Source: Ariolimax columbianus (taxonomy: Eukaryota > Mollusca > Gastropoda > Stylommatophora > Arionidae). From it: a stretch of 64,000 bases of DNA. The notes under the pieces are model-generated. The model was not told the origin of the DNA. It saw nothing but the letters and a program-made list of their open reading frames with translations, and did not search any database. The position numbers were made by a program, and so were the translations under genes. The stretch is from positions 74,477,948 through 74,541,947 of the forward strand of contig JAVGWX010000007.1 of assembly GCA_036924085.1 (NCBI GenBank), given 5' to 3'. Positions 44,301-54,410 of this stretch are shown here, one piece after another (positions within the stretch are counted from its first letter, which is position 1; each line of letters begins with the position of its first letter).

Positions 44301-44894
44301 GGTACGGCGTCGGCTAGTGGTTAAGTGAAACAGCTCACAACTCGCAGGTGCTGGATTCGATCTCCATCACAGCACCGGCCGTTACCCCGGGAAGGCCTAA
44401 AAACATAAAATTAATGCCGGGGATCAAGATTCTGAGCAGCGCATGAGCTGCAGTGGTCAGCGACGCATAGCTGACTGCTAGCGTCAGGGCTAGCGAACCA
44501 GAGTTGCCAAGACCCTTCTACGCCTCTTCGCGGTGATCCTGGATAACAGGCTGCAAATGGGCAGACTGGCTAAGGAGAAGGTATCGAAGAGGGAATGCTA
44601 ACCCGGTACTCAAAAAATGGTTGCTGTAGTCGGATGTGTTGGACCGAAAGGTGCAAATATCGCAGTCAAGTTGTAAACTACAACACAACGCATTCCGTTC
44701 TCTGGACTACATTCTGCTACTTAAGCCCTTTCAGGATTTGATAGCGGGAGTTTGAGAACGAACGAAGCCAAGGCAAGCCAAATTAATGCCGAAGTCGGAT
44801 GCACTGGGCTGACAGGGGAAAAATAAAAACCGCAGTGCAACGCACACCGCTATGGAAATCGAGAAATAAGACGAACGAAAAAAAAAAATTATGA
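44301..44894 (+). mobile_element. SINE-A inserted in VNTR and split by SINE-B
   Basis: Head GGTACGGCGTCGGCTAGTGG, B-box-like GGATTCGATCTCC, GTTACCCCGGGAAG, then (after a deletion of about 35 bp) CATAAAATTAATGCCG. The remainder resumes at 44780 with GAAGTCGGATGCACTGGGC, CGACAGGGGAAAAATAAAA and an A-rich tail ending at 44890. It sits within repeat units of the VNTR. Confidence 0.9.
44420..44779 (+). mobile_element. SINE-B nested in SINE-A, AAGCC-type tail
   Basis: GGATCAAGATTCTGAGCAGC, TAGCTGACTGCTAGCGTCAG, CTGGATAACAGGCTGCAAAT, core GTAGTCGGATGTGTTGGACC, CGAAAGGTGCAAATATCGCA, CATTCCGTTCTCTGGACTAC and a tail of GAACGAAGCCAAGGCAAGCC. The perfect 12-bp duplication AAATTAATGCCG flanks it at 44408-44419 and 44780-44791. 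Confidence 0.95.
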
Positions 44895-45266
44895 GATTAT
44901 GTTAGTGAGGGTCAGGCAAAATATACTGATCAGTTTATGTTAGTGAGGGTCAGGTAAAATATACTGATCGAACGATGTTAGTCAGGATCAGGTAAAGTAT
45001 GCTGGCCAAGACCCCCACCTCACTTACACGCAGTTCTCCGTGGAAACGAACTGTTTCATGGCAGTCTGGCTTACCAGGTGGGATCTACTTCATCACCATA
45101 GTAGTGAGCAACACGCAGATGAAACAAAGTATAGCACAGCCGCCTGAAGGACCCCGGTCAACCATTAGCACGCTCGGGAAGAGATGAAAACTGCTTCAGC
45201 TCGCCACCTAACGCTCTTTTAAAGGCGCACAAAAGCTTCAACATTGTGGGCATTCAACAGAAACAT

Positions 45267-45542
45267 TGACACGATCAGCAATAACAATTAAATGGGAAAC
45301 AAGTTCAGGCATGTAAGTGATTGACCAAGGATCAAAGAAGATGTAGCGCATATTAATGACTTATCTTTATCTGACAAGCAAAAAAATTGTTCTAGAAAAT
45401 GAAGAGCATTCACTGCCAGAAACCATTCAAATGAAATGTGAAGGAGTCCGGTGATACGTACTTAGCAGCCTTCCTCTTTCCCGTAAGCTAGAAGACCGTT
45501 TGTAGTTACATCACATCTGCTTATATCATAAACTGTATGTTG
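45267..45542. other. Spacer between two inverted SINE-C copies
   Basis: Unique-looking sequence. No gene or repeat recognised. Confidence 0.4.
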
Positions 45543-45557
45543 CCACCTGTGTCTGTT

Positions 45558-46589
45558 GTTGGATGCGAATGCCCACAATGAGTAGGTTACTCTTCTGTGC
45601 GCCCAAGAAAGGGCGTTAAGTGGCTGGTTGTCGTAGCTTTCCTCACATCCCGAGCGTGCTGATGAAGGTGGACCGGGGTCCTCCGGGTGGTTGTGCTATG
45701 CTTGGCTTTATCTGCGTTTCTCTCACTACTACGGGGATGACGTCGAACCTCACCTTTATTAGCCAGACTGTTGCCCTCGACAAACAGCCTGTTTCCAGGA
45801 CGACCAACGAGGAGGTCAGTGTGAGGGTCTTCGTCAGTATATTTCTCCTAACCCTGGCTAACATTGTCTGATCAGTGTGTTGTGCCTGACCAGAAGTTAG
45901 CCTCATCGTCCCGTCAGGTGAGGGTCTTCGTCAGTATATTTCTACTGACCCTGGCTAACATTGTCTGATCAGTGTGTTTTGCCTGACCAGACGTTAGCCT
46001 CATCGTCCCGTCAGGTGAGGGTCTTCGTCAGTATATTTCTCCTGACCCTGGCTAACATTGTCTGATCAGTGTGTTTTGCCTGACCAGACGTTAGCCTCAT
46101 CGTCCCGTCAGGTGAGGGTCTTCGTCAGTATATTTCTCCTGACCCTGGCTAACATTGTCTGATCAGTGTGTTTTGCCTGACCAGACATTAGCCTCATCGT
46201 CCCGTCAGGTGAGGCTCTTCGTCAGTATATTTCTCCTGACCCTGGCTAACATTGTCTGATCAGTGTGTTTTGCCTGACCAGACGTTAGCCTCATCGTCCC
46301 GTCAGGTGAGGGTCTTCGTCAGTATATTTCTCCTGACCCTGGCTAACATTGTCTGATCAGTGTGTTTTGCCTGACCAGACGTTAGCTTCATCGTCCCGTC
46401 AGGTGAGGGTCTTCGTCAGTATATTTCTCCTGACCCTGGCTAACATTGTCTGATCAGTGTGTTTTGCCTGACCAGACGTTAGCCTCATCGTCCCGTCAGG
46501 TGAGGGTCTTCGTCAGTATATTTCTCCTGACCCTAGCTAACATTGTCTGATCAGTGTGTTTTGCCTGACCAGACGTAAGCCTCATCGTC
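45558..46589 (-). mobile_element. SINE-C with 97-bp VNTR, target duplication intact
   Basis: Tail side at 45558 (GTTGGATGCGAATGCCCACA), body through 45828 as in 41252-41597, then a run of 97-bp units up to 46589. CCACCTGTGTCTGTT (45543-45557) and CCACCTGCGTCTGTT (46590-46604) form a 15-bp target duplication with one mismatch that encloses body and array together. So the array belongs to the element. Confidence 0.88.
45815..46589. repeat. 97-bp VNTR, about 8 units, very uniform
   Basis: Unit has TCAGGTGAGGGTCTTCGTCA, GTATATTTCTCCTGACCCTG, GCTAACATTGTCTGATCAGT, GTGTTTTGCCTGACCAGACG and TTAGCCTCATCGTCCCG. Start-to-start distance is 97 bp (for example TCAGGTG at 45914 and 46011). Units differ at only a few bases, suggesting recent amplification. 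Confidence 0.97.
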
Positions 46590-46604
46590 CCACCTGCGTC
46601 TGTT

Positions 46605-46664
46605 CGATACCAGTGTTTCGTCATTTTTATGACGGTTTTGCTCGCTATTTTCAAACATCTGATA
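46605..46664. other. Short spacer
   Basis: Unique sequence between the SINE-C target duplication and the next SINE-A. Confidence 0.4.
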
Positions 46665-46925
46665 CGGGACGGCGTGAACTAGTGGATAAGTGACACGGCT
46701 CACAATACTAAGGTGCTGGGTTCGATCTCCTTCTCAGCCCTGGCCGTTACCCCGGGGAAGCAAACCCTTAGAAAATGCAGGAGGAAGCAGACCCTTACAT
46801 AAAATGCATGCTGAATTCGGATGCATTTGGCCGACAGGCGCAAAATAAAAACCACAGTGCAACGCACAACAACTTTGGGGGAATAGAAGAAATAAGGCGA
46901 ACGAAATAAAACAAAAAACAAAAAC
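46665..46925 (+). mobile_element. SINE-A, full length
   Basis: CGGGACGGCGTGAACTAGTG, B box GGTTCGATCTCC, GTTACCCCGGGGAAGCAAAC, core GCTGAATTCGGATGCATTTG, CGACAGGCGCAAAATAAAAA and an A-rich tail with ACAAAAAC. A weak target duplication around CTGATA is present on both sides. Confidence 0.9.
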
Positions 46926-47229
46926 AACCTGATAAGCGCATATTAGGGCGACGTCTCTTTCTAGTGCCAGAAACTTTGCCACATGGTGTCATATTGTATC
47001 ACATGGCCGTGCCATTGGAGTTTGTGTATCTTTTACAACTCACAAGAGATCTAATCATGGTCAGACTGTTCTGCGTAATTTGACATTTGCGACACTGCTT
47101 GTATGTTATTCCAATGATCTATCTAAAGCATCCCATCTTCCTTGATTTGATTGGTGTCAATTCGGCGAGAGAATGACTGATTGCATTAGTTTGATCTTAA
47201 TATAGATGTATATGTTGTTATAGTTCGAC
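46926..47229. other. No gene recognised
   Basis: Unique sequence. Confidence 0.35.
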
Positions 47230-47470
47230 AGTGGCGTCAATGAGGTGGGACTTGGTATTGCTTGTGTAGTCCTTGCTCTCAGTTCTGCTTTGGCTCGCTC
47301 TCCTCCAATTACAGATCCCAGATATTTAAATTGCGAAACTGTCCCAGCTTTTTTGTACGTTTATAGTACTGTTATCGTTGAATCTCTCTTTGTTATTCGT
47401 CTTTCTGACACGGATTTCTGTGGCATATTTCCTAGATATGGGTATCACATTTGATCAATACTGGAATCGA
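47230..47470 (-). mobile_element. LINE scrap, RT palm-thumb junction
   Basis: On minus a frame reads INVQKAGTVSQFKYLGSVIG, GERAKAELRARTTQA. The FKYLGSxI motif and following RARxAQA are typical of LINE reverse transcriptases just after motif C. About 120 bp are convincing. Confidence 0.6.
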
Positions 47471-47919
47471 TGAATTGGCTAAATCACAAATTGGAAGCGT
47501 AGTTAATGATACATGGATCGAATGTAGATGAGGTCACAATACATTGCATGGCGACTGCAAGGACAAACTGACTTTATTCCTCAGCCATTTAACCATGGCC
47601 GTGGTCCAAATCAATCGGATGAAATGCCGTTGTTATAAATATGTTTTTTTTAAAATGAGTTTGCCATGGTGGATTCAATTCCGAAAATGAAACTGATTTT
47701 ACACAGAAGTGTTATTTACCTTTGTTTTTATTAAGTCATTTCTAGAGCAAATGTAGTGCACGCAAAATTGATTGGTAAATTAAACGCCTTAAATCTTTAC
47801 TGGCTTTCTTTCTCATGTTTCTGCTTGTTTTCTTTCATGATGCGATTATATTTTGCTTTGGTAACCAATTTGTTATAATATAACAAGAAAAGGTCGAATG
47901 TGCATCAGTATATGAGCTG
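47471..47919. other. No gene recognised
   Basis: AT-rich unique sequence. Confidence 0.4.
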
Positions 47920-48120
47920 ACATCAGCTGGTAGCTTGCGTCAGGGTCAGTGACCCATAACTAACTAAAAGCCTATTTCGCCTCCAAGTGGCGGCCCTGGA
48001 AACATGTTGCAACCATGCAGTCTCGCAAAGAGAATAGGGATAGAAGGGAGAAAGCAAACCTGTATTTAAAAATAAACCAGCTTTGTCAGGCCGAACGACG
48101 CACATAAAGCAGCCTCGCCG
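47920..48120 (+). mobile_element. SINE-B-like element (variant)
   Basis: GTAGCTTGCGTCAGGGTCAG, CTCCAAGTGGCGGCCCTGGA, AACATGTTGC, CATGCAGTCTCGCAAAGAG, then AAACCTGTATTTAAAAATAA and GTCAGGCCGAACGACGCAC. Same order as 16463-16655. The end is CATTGTC-less and fades near 48120. Confidence 0.6.
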
Positions 48121-48311
48121 TGAACTACCCCACAGCGTCACAATGTCCTTTTCAGAACGAATGTCCAAGAAGATAAAACAACAAGCCTTCGCTAATAAGT
48201 CTGAGACGTATATTACAACACAGGTGTTCAAATACAGTTACTGTTGACGTGTTGTTGGGGATGACGTTTTAGTGATATCTTTGTGCTACGTCCCAGTTTT
48301 GTGAAATTGGA
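48121..48311. other. No gene recognised
   Basis: Unique spacer. Confidence 0.35.
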
Positions 48312-48890
48312 GTGAATTGGGGCTCAGTGGTCTACCGAGGGCTCAGTGGTCTACCGAGGGCTCAGTGGTCTACCGAGGGCTCAATGGTCTACCGAGGGCT
48401 CAGTGGTCTACCGAGGGCTCAGTGGTCTACCGGGGGCTCAGTGGTCTACTGGGGGCTCAGTGGTCTACCAGGAGGGGGGGGGGGGCTCAGTGGTCTACCG
48501 GGGGCTCAGTGGTCTACCAGGGGGGGGGCTCAGTTGTCTAGCTGGGGCTATGTGGTCTACAGAGGGCTCAGTGGTCTACCAGGGGGGGGGCCTCAGTGGT
48601 ATACCAGGGGGGGGAGGCTCAGTTGTCTACCGGGGGCTCAGTGGTCTACCAGGGGGCTCAGTGGTCTACCGGGGGCTCAGTGGTCTACCAGGGGGTGGGG
48701 GTTCAGTGGTCTACCGAGGGCTCAGTGGTCTTCCAGGGGGGGGGGCTCAGTGGTCTACCAGGGGGTGGGGGCTCAGTGGTCTACCGAGGGCTCAGTGGTC
48801 TACCGAGGGCTCAGTGGTCTACCAGGGGGGGGGGGCTCAGTGGTCTACCAGGGGGTGGGGTCTCATTGGTCTACCGGGGGCTCAGTGATC
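48312..48890. repeat. 19-bp VNTR built on a tRNA A-box segment, G-rich
   Basis: Unit GGGCTCAGTGGTCTACCGA, with later units widened by G runs of 7 to 13 (for example 48473-48486 and 48829-48837). The last unit merges into the A box of SINE-E. Frames through it (Gly/Leu/Ser/Gln-rich) are artefacts. Confidence 0.95.
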
Positions 48891-49110
48891 TCGATGCAAG
48901 GTATCCGAGTCGGGTTCCGGAGGTCGGGGGTTCGAATCACGGTGGAGACCGGGATTTTTTTACGTGGACCTTCTGGTAAAAATTCCCATTATCTCTGCGT
49001 AATTAGATCGGACTCCCGTGACCAGTGTCGAGCACGTTGAAAATCGCTTGGCAGTTAGTAATCGAAAAGAGTAGGCTTAACGGCCGCTGCCTAGACAAAA
49101 TTAAAAAATT
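48876..49110 (+). mobile_element. SINE-E, tRNA-headed
   Basis: GGGGCTCAGTGATCTCGATG is the A-box region, and GGGGGTTCGAATCACGGTGG at 48926-48945 the B box, about 50 bp later. The body runs AATTCCCATTATCTCTGCG, CAGTGTCGAGCACG, AGGCTTAACGGCCGCTGCC and ends with an A/T-rich tail near 49110. Single copy here. Confidence 0.75.
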
Positions 49111-50504
49111 CAATTAAACGATCTATCCAAATTAGTTATACCTTCCCCCAGGCCTAGTTAACCGCAGGAAGTTCTAAAATACTTACAACGCATAGCGGAA
49201 ACCTTCGGCTACCTGGCAACAGACATTAAACATGCCTGTTTTGAATACCAGGATTCCAAGTGTAGCAGTGAATTATCTTTACAAAAGAGGAAACTGTGGA
49301 TCCAAATATGGATTTTTTGATTAATTGATGTATTCATATCTTTCTTTTATGTATTCATTTTTTCCTTTATGATTTGTTAGCTCATATTCCTCTTTTAGTT
49401 TAGTTTTTGTTTTCATCTCAGTGTGTCCGTCCATATCTGTAAATGTTTTCTTTACACTTGAGTGAATATGCTTCTGCTTTGTCTTCCTGACCTGGCATTT
49501 TAAAATCCCAACCTCCAGTCTCTGTCTGGTTGGTCGATAACAAAGGAAAGTCTCGGGAGCCACATGCCCTTATCCGCACTCCGTGTTTTCTAATAGGGAA
49601 CATTCAGCAGGTGGATGGACACCTGAACAATGATCAGACAGAGGTTCATTCGCTGAAATGGTCCTGTTTGGTCCCACAAACGACAGGTGGATGCCCGGTT
49701 GCCTGGGGTGTGCTCAGAGATGCGGTTAATCCACGAACAATAGCACTTCTACATGGGATGTGTGATGGTTTAAGCAGTGCTGGCATCCATCCTCACAGAC
49801 CACGTGTCTGTTTTTATCTTGTGGTCAGTCATCCGACTGATGACCAATACCGAAATCAAGTTTGTCATCCATTTCTCATACCAGCCTTTCTACAAGCTGA
49901 ACCTTGTATCACCTGTAGAGTTAGCTCAACATTCTTTTGACGAAGACATATCCCTTTGAGCGATTGACAGTCTCTTTGGTTATATCAAGGCGTGTGAGTA
50001 AAAAATATAAACTAATCCGCACCATATCTAAACTCTTCAGCGCTAAAAGGCTCTGCGAATTGCAACTCTCTGTACTGTTCCAATGTAGTCAGTGAAACAA
50101 CATTATCTCTTTAGGATTATCTCAATAAGCAGGTGTTAGTTCAATGAAGATGATCGCACAATTCTAGCTATTTGAATACATATGGGACGAGTTTGGCGGA
50201 TGAGTTCAGCATTATCAAATGTCTCCCATTTTTCTGTCCTACGTCCTTATCTACATCGGTCTCCACCACACACCCCTCCCCCTCCCTGAACTCTACGAGA
50301 TAACGTAGTGTGAAATAAAATGCAACTAATGAACCAGTTGCTGATTATTTCAAATACCGTTTGCCAATACTTTCTACACTCTGATCTCTCCACGAGAGAA
50401 GCAGAGTGATACATGGCCCTCCCCAACCCAATTGCGAGATAAACTTTATGGCGATGAGAGAAGCCTGAGAAGGGTAGCCAGGTTTATGAGGGAGATATAT
50501 GTGA
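49111..50504. other. No gene recognised
   Basis: About 1.4 kb. A 136-codon plus frame from 49530 (with a few Pro/His-rich segments) is not recognised. No repeats. Confidence 0.45.
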
Positions 50505-50600
50505 TTATTTGAGAGCGAACGAAGAAGAAGAAGAAGAAGAAGAAGGATAAGAAGAAGAAGAAGGATAAGAAGAAGAAGAAGAAGAAGAAGAAGAAACAAA
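50505..50600. repeat. GAA microsatellite, SINE-B tail scrap
   Basis: TTGAGAGCGAACGAAGAAGA followed by about 75 bp of GAA with GGATAA interruptions. The start equals the SINE-B 3' end (GAGAACGAACGAAG), so this may be a very short SINE-B end with an expanded tail. Confidence 0.8.
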
Positions 50601-50604
50601 AATA

Positions 50605-50915
50605 GCAGTTGCTGTAAGTTGTAAATAATGTTTGCCGTCAGTTGCAAATTACGGTTGCGACAACAATTACAAAAAACGGTTGTAACAAGTTGCAAAAGGA
50701 AATTGGCACGAGATGGAAATAACGTGCCTACCATAAAATTAAAATAAGTTATAAATCGTGGTTCTCATGTGTTGCGAATAACGGTTGCCATAAGTTAGAT
50801 AAAAGGGCTTCCTTGACTATAAAATATTGGTTAAAAAGTGGAACATGATGGTTGCCACAAGTTGCAGATAACAGTTGCCAGCAGTTGGAAATCACGATGA
50901 CCTCTACTTGTATTT
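50605..50915. repeat. Degenerate repeat of about 30 bp
   Basis: Words TAACGGTTGCCA, AAGTTGCAAAT and ACGGTTGCGAC recur irregularly about ten times. An old, decayed minisatellite. Confidence 0.6.
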
Positions 50916-51361
50916 TTTTTAAACATAAATATTTTCGTATGAATTTTACAAGTGAATGTTACTGTGTGAGCTGAGCTCTGGCTTATACCGTGACATCTAT
51001 GAGTACATGCATATTGATGAATGTTTGCATTACATAATGATGTGGCCACGACTGGATTTACAAGTAAGCAAAATAAGCGCGTCAACAAAAAATAGGCCCC
51101 AAACAATAATAGGAAATAATAAAGCAAATCCTTAACATAATTACGAGCTTAAACTGTGTAAATATAAACAGTCTCATTTTACCATCATAGGAACGAGTCC
51201 AGATGCCTGATGCCTACTTGGCTATAGAATGCATTTTGGATTTACAAAACTATTTAATGATGTGAATTCTGCTTTAACCCCATACCTCCATATGTCCTGA
51301 GTCCAGACCTCTGGTTTATACATTCAAATAAATATGATCATGTGATCTTTGGTCTCATCTT
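50916..51361. other. No gene recognised
   Basis: Unique, AT-rich. Confidence 0.4.
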
Positions 51362-52105
51362 TGTCAGCCGTACAATGGTGGGTAGTAGCTTGTCCGTGTA
51401 AACCGTGCAGTGCTAGGTAGTAGCTTGTCCCTGTCAACTTTTCTGTGGTTGGGTAGTAGCTTGTCCCTGTCAACTGTTCTGTGGTAGGGTAGTAGCTTGT
51501 CCCTGTCAACTGTTCTGTGTTGGGTAGTAGCTTTACACTGTCCCATGTACAGTGTTTGAGTAGTAGCTTAACCCTGTCAACTGTTCTGTGTTGGGTAGTA
51601 GCTTAACCCTGTCAACTGTTCTGTGTTGGGTAGTAGCTTTACCCTGTCAACTGTTCTATGTTGGGTAGTAGCTTTGCCCTGTCAACTATTATGTGTTGGG
51701 TAGTAGTTTTACCCTGTCAACTGTTATGTGTTTAGGTAGTAGCTTGACTCTGCCAATTGTCCTGTTTTTATGTAGTAGCTTTACCATATCACCTGTTCTG
51801 TGATTAGGTAGTAGCTTTACCCTGTCAACTGTTATGTGTTTAGGTAGTAACTTTAACCTGTCAACTGTTATGTGTTGGGTAGTAGCTTTATCCTGTTAAC
51901 TGTTATGTGTTTAGGTAGTAGCTTTAACCCTGTCAACTGTTATGTGTTGGGTAGTAGCTTTATCCTGTCAACTGTACTGTGTTTAGGTAGTAGCTTTATC
52001 CTGTCAACTGTACTGTGTTGGGTAGTAGCTTTACCCTGTCAACTGTACTGTGTTGGGTAGTAGCTTTACCCTGTCAACTGTACTGTGTTTAGGTAGCATC
52101 TTGTC
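51362..52105. repeat. 35-bp minisatellite, about 21 copies
   Basis: Unit GGGTAGTAGCTTTACCCTGT plus CAACTGTTCTGTGTT. Variants GTTTAGG for GTTGGG and TTATGTG for TTCTGTG. The first units (51362-51540) have CTTGTCCCTGTCAAC. Confidence 0.95.
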
Positions 52106-53284
52106 AATTTCCGAGCAAATTCTGGGTTGTGAATGAATGTGAGAGTTGAAGAGAGTAGGGAGGGTGCACCATCGCATAGATGCTCATAGAACAACAGGTG
52201 CAATTAATCCCCCCCCCCCCCTTGCGTGTGGTGCAAGAGTTATTATTGATGTAGGTTCCAGCTTTAATAACACGGACTTGTTTGGTTTTAAGGATGCATG
52301 TACACCATGATGATTGTCTTCTTGCTCCAAGGGACGTTATGAGACCACTATTACAGCTGGCTCCTCTACAGCGAGCCTGTGACCTAGCATTTGCAGTGGC
52401 GGTTTCATTGCAATTATATTTCATGACGAAGTTGTTAATCCCAAACACAACCTTCTTTAGCAGCCTTATATCCATTATAAGTTATACGGTTATTAATCTG
52501 AAATAGCTGTCTTTCTTCCGTTAACAATATGTCAGCCTGTTCATTACCGGGGTACTGAAGTAAGTAAGGTGGAATCCATTGTTTCCCAATTCCTTCCAAC
52601 CTGTGACAAAGGTTTTAAAGTATTAGCACTTATTTATAGCACATGCTAATATCTTTCAGACCTTTGCGCCAGCTGTGAGATAAATCGTTATCAGAAGCCA
52701 CGTCAGACATCGGGTATGATAACCTGAGCTTACGCGTGGTTATCAGATGATTATCTAGTTGTCAGGATTGTTGCTGCTGCTACTCTCGGGTTACGTGTTC
52801 TTCAATGAGCCTACGTGTATCGGGTTGTTCTTGTTTTGTTAATTACTTGTTGTTATCCATGTCGACATCTAGAATCTATTTTTGTTAATGCCGCCCCCCC
52901 CCCCCCCTCATATTTCTCCTTTCCCATATTTGACCACAAGGAAATGTATTGTAAACCGCGATGAGGCATACGTTTTTTTTCATATCGGACGTGAGATAAA
53001 ATTTAGCGTGCACAATGCGTGGCGACTGCGGGGATACATCACTTTTAATTCTAGGCCATTTAAATTCTTCCGGTGGATCTCAGCAATGAGGTTAAACGAC
53101 ATGATGTTAGATGATGATAGAGACGATTTTCCTTTCTCCGTGTCAATGGGTCACCATTAAGTTTATCCATACCCGCTAACTGCCCCCCCCCCCCCCCACC
53201 CGCCCCCTTCGCCTCTGACAGTTTTACGTCACTACCTTTTAAAAGTAAGTGTTTTTTGGAGTGCATGTCTTCATAATTAAATTC
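52106..53284. other. No gene; three poly-C runs
   Basis: Runs of 13-15 C at 52209-52221, 52894-52907 and 53183-53197. Frames of up to 123 codons are not recognised. The ORF from 52882 begins inside a poly-C run. Confidence 0.45.
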
Positions 53285-53465
53285 CATCCATTATTCACGT
53301 TAATCCTTTTGTGTACACAATAATCACCACGTTCATCATTCACGTTAATCCTTGTGTGTACAAAGGAATCACGGCTTCCATTATGCACGTTAATCTTTGG
53401 ACGTTAAAAATAAACACGACTCACGTTAATCATCGTTCATAGAAAATAATCCCCACTTTTATCAT
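53285..53465. repeat. Decayed repeat of about 50-55 bp
   Basis: TTCACGTTAATCCTT followed by GTGTACA and AATCAC recurs near 53295, 53340, 53390 and 53420. Confidence 0.65.
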
Positions 53466-53854
53466 CACTCACCTTTTCGCTTCAATGTGAAGCTGGCCCC
53501 TTTACATGAAACCTGTATAAGAAATATTGCAGCGGCTGATTATAGTGGACATATTTTACATAATGAGCTTGCTAGCATCAGGCACAGTTCTCTTTAGTCA
53601 TCTTTTACGACATGCTAAGAAGGTGACAATGGTCCTATTATTTTCATCATGATTACCAATCGGACAAATAACCACCACAGCAATCTAAAAATCAATCAAC
53701 ACTTTTTTCAGCACGCTGTGGAACATGTGTCTTCAGCAAATACACACAGAGTAGTTTTGCTCCGCACTATTTCCCTTTAGCGCTATCTTAGAACTGTTTT
53801 ATTTGCCATGTGTGTATTGGAACGTCTATTGCATTGGGTTGCCACACGCGAGAT
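53466..53854. other. No gene; SINE-like word
   Basis: 53570-53640 has GAGCTTGCTAGCATCAGG and AGTCATCTTTTACGACATGC, the block also seen at 17020 and 39630. No clear element borders. Confidence 0.4.
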
Positions 53855-54410
53855 TTGAACTTCAATGCCGGCTGTGACACGCGAAAGTTGGATTTGCATG
53901 ACGGCTGTGACACGCGATAGTTGGATTTCCATGCTGGCTGCGACAAGCGAATGTTGGATTTCCATACTGGCTGTGACACGCCAAAGTTGGATTTCCATGC
54001 CGGCTGTGACAACCCAAAGTTGGATTTCCATGCCTGCTGTGACACGCCAAAGTTGGATTTCCATGCCTGCTGTGACACGCCAAAGTTGGATTTCCATGCC
54101 GACTGTGACAACCCAAAGTTGGATTTCCATGCCTGCTGTGACACGCCAAAGTTGGATTTCCATGCAGGCTGTGGCACGCGAAAGTTGAACTTCCATGCCG
54201 GCTGTGGCACGCGAAAGTAAACTTCCATGCCGGCTGTGGCACGCGAATGTAAACTTCCATGCCGGCTGTGACACGCGAAAGTAAACTTCCATGCCGGCTG
54301 TAGCGCGCGAAAGTAAACTTCCATGTCGGCTGTAGCACGCGAAAGTTGGATTTCCATGACGGCTGTGACACGCGAAAGTAAACTTCCAAGCTGGATGTGA
54401 CACGCGTCAA
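53855..54410. repeat. 32/33-bp minisatellite, about 17 copies
   Basis: Left units: AGTTGGATTTCCATGCCTGC, TGTGACACGCCAA (33 bp). Right units: AAACTTCCATGCCGGCTGTG with ACGCGAAAGT (32 bp). Open frames of 206-244 codons on minus result from the 33-bp period. Confidence 0.95.

Larger units (their letters stand above)
43626..45266 (+). mobile_element. SINE-C with internal VNTR and nested SINEs
   Basis: The 5' end at 43626 (GGGATAGGAGACTAATGTTT, GGTCAGG) matches the 5' end of SINE-C read on plus. The VNTR follows (43660-44995), interrupted by SINE-A. The SINE-C body starts at 45000 with AAGACCCCCACCTCACTTAC and GAACTGTTTCATGGCAG, then AAAGTATAGCACAGCCGCCT, and the 3' end is CATTGTGGGCATTCAACAG at about 45250. 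Confidence 0.82.

Noticed and set aside
49530..49940. 136-codon frame as a gene
   Set aside because: No recognisable domain, no splice-framed neighbours, and an overlapping alternative frame of similar quality.
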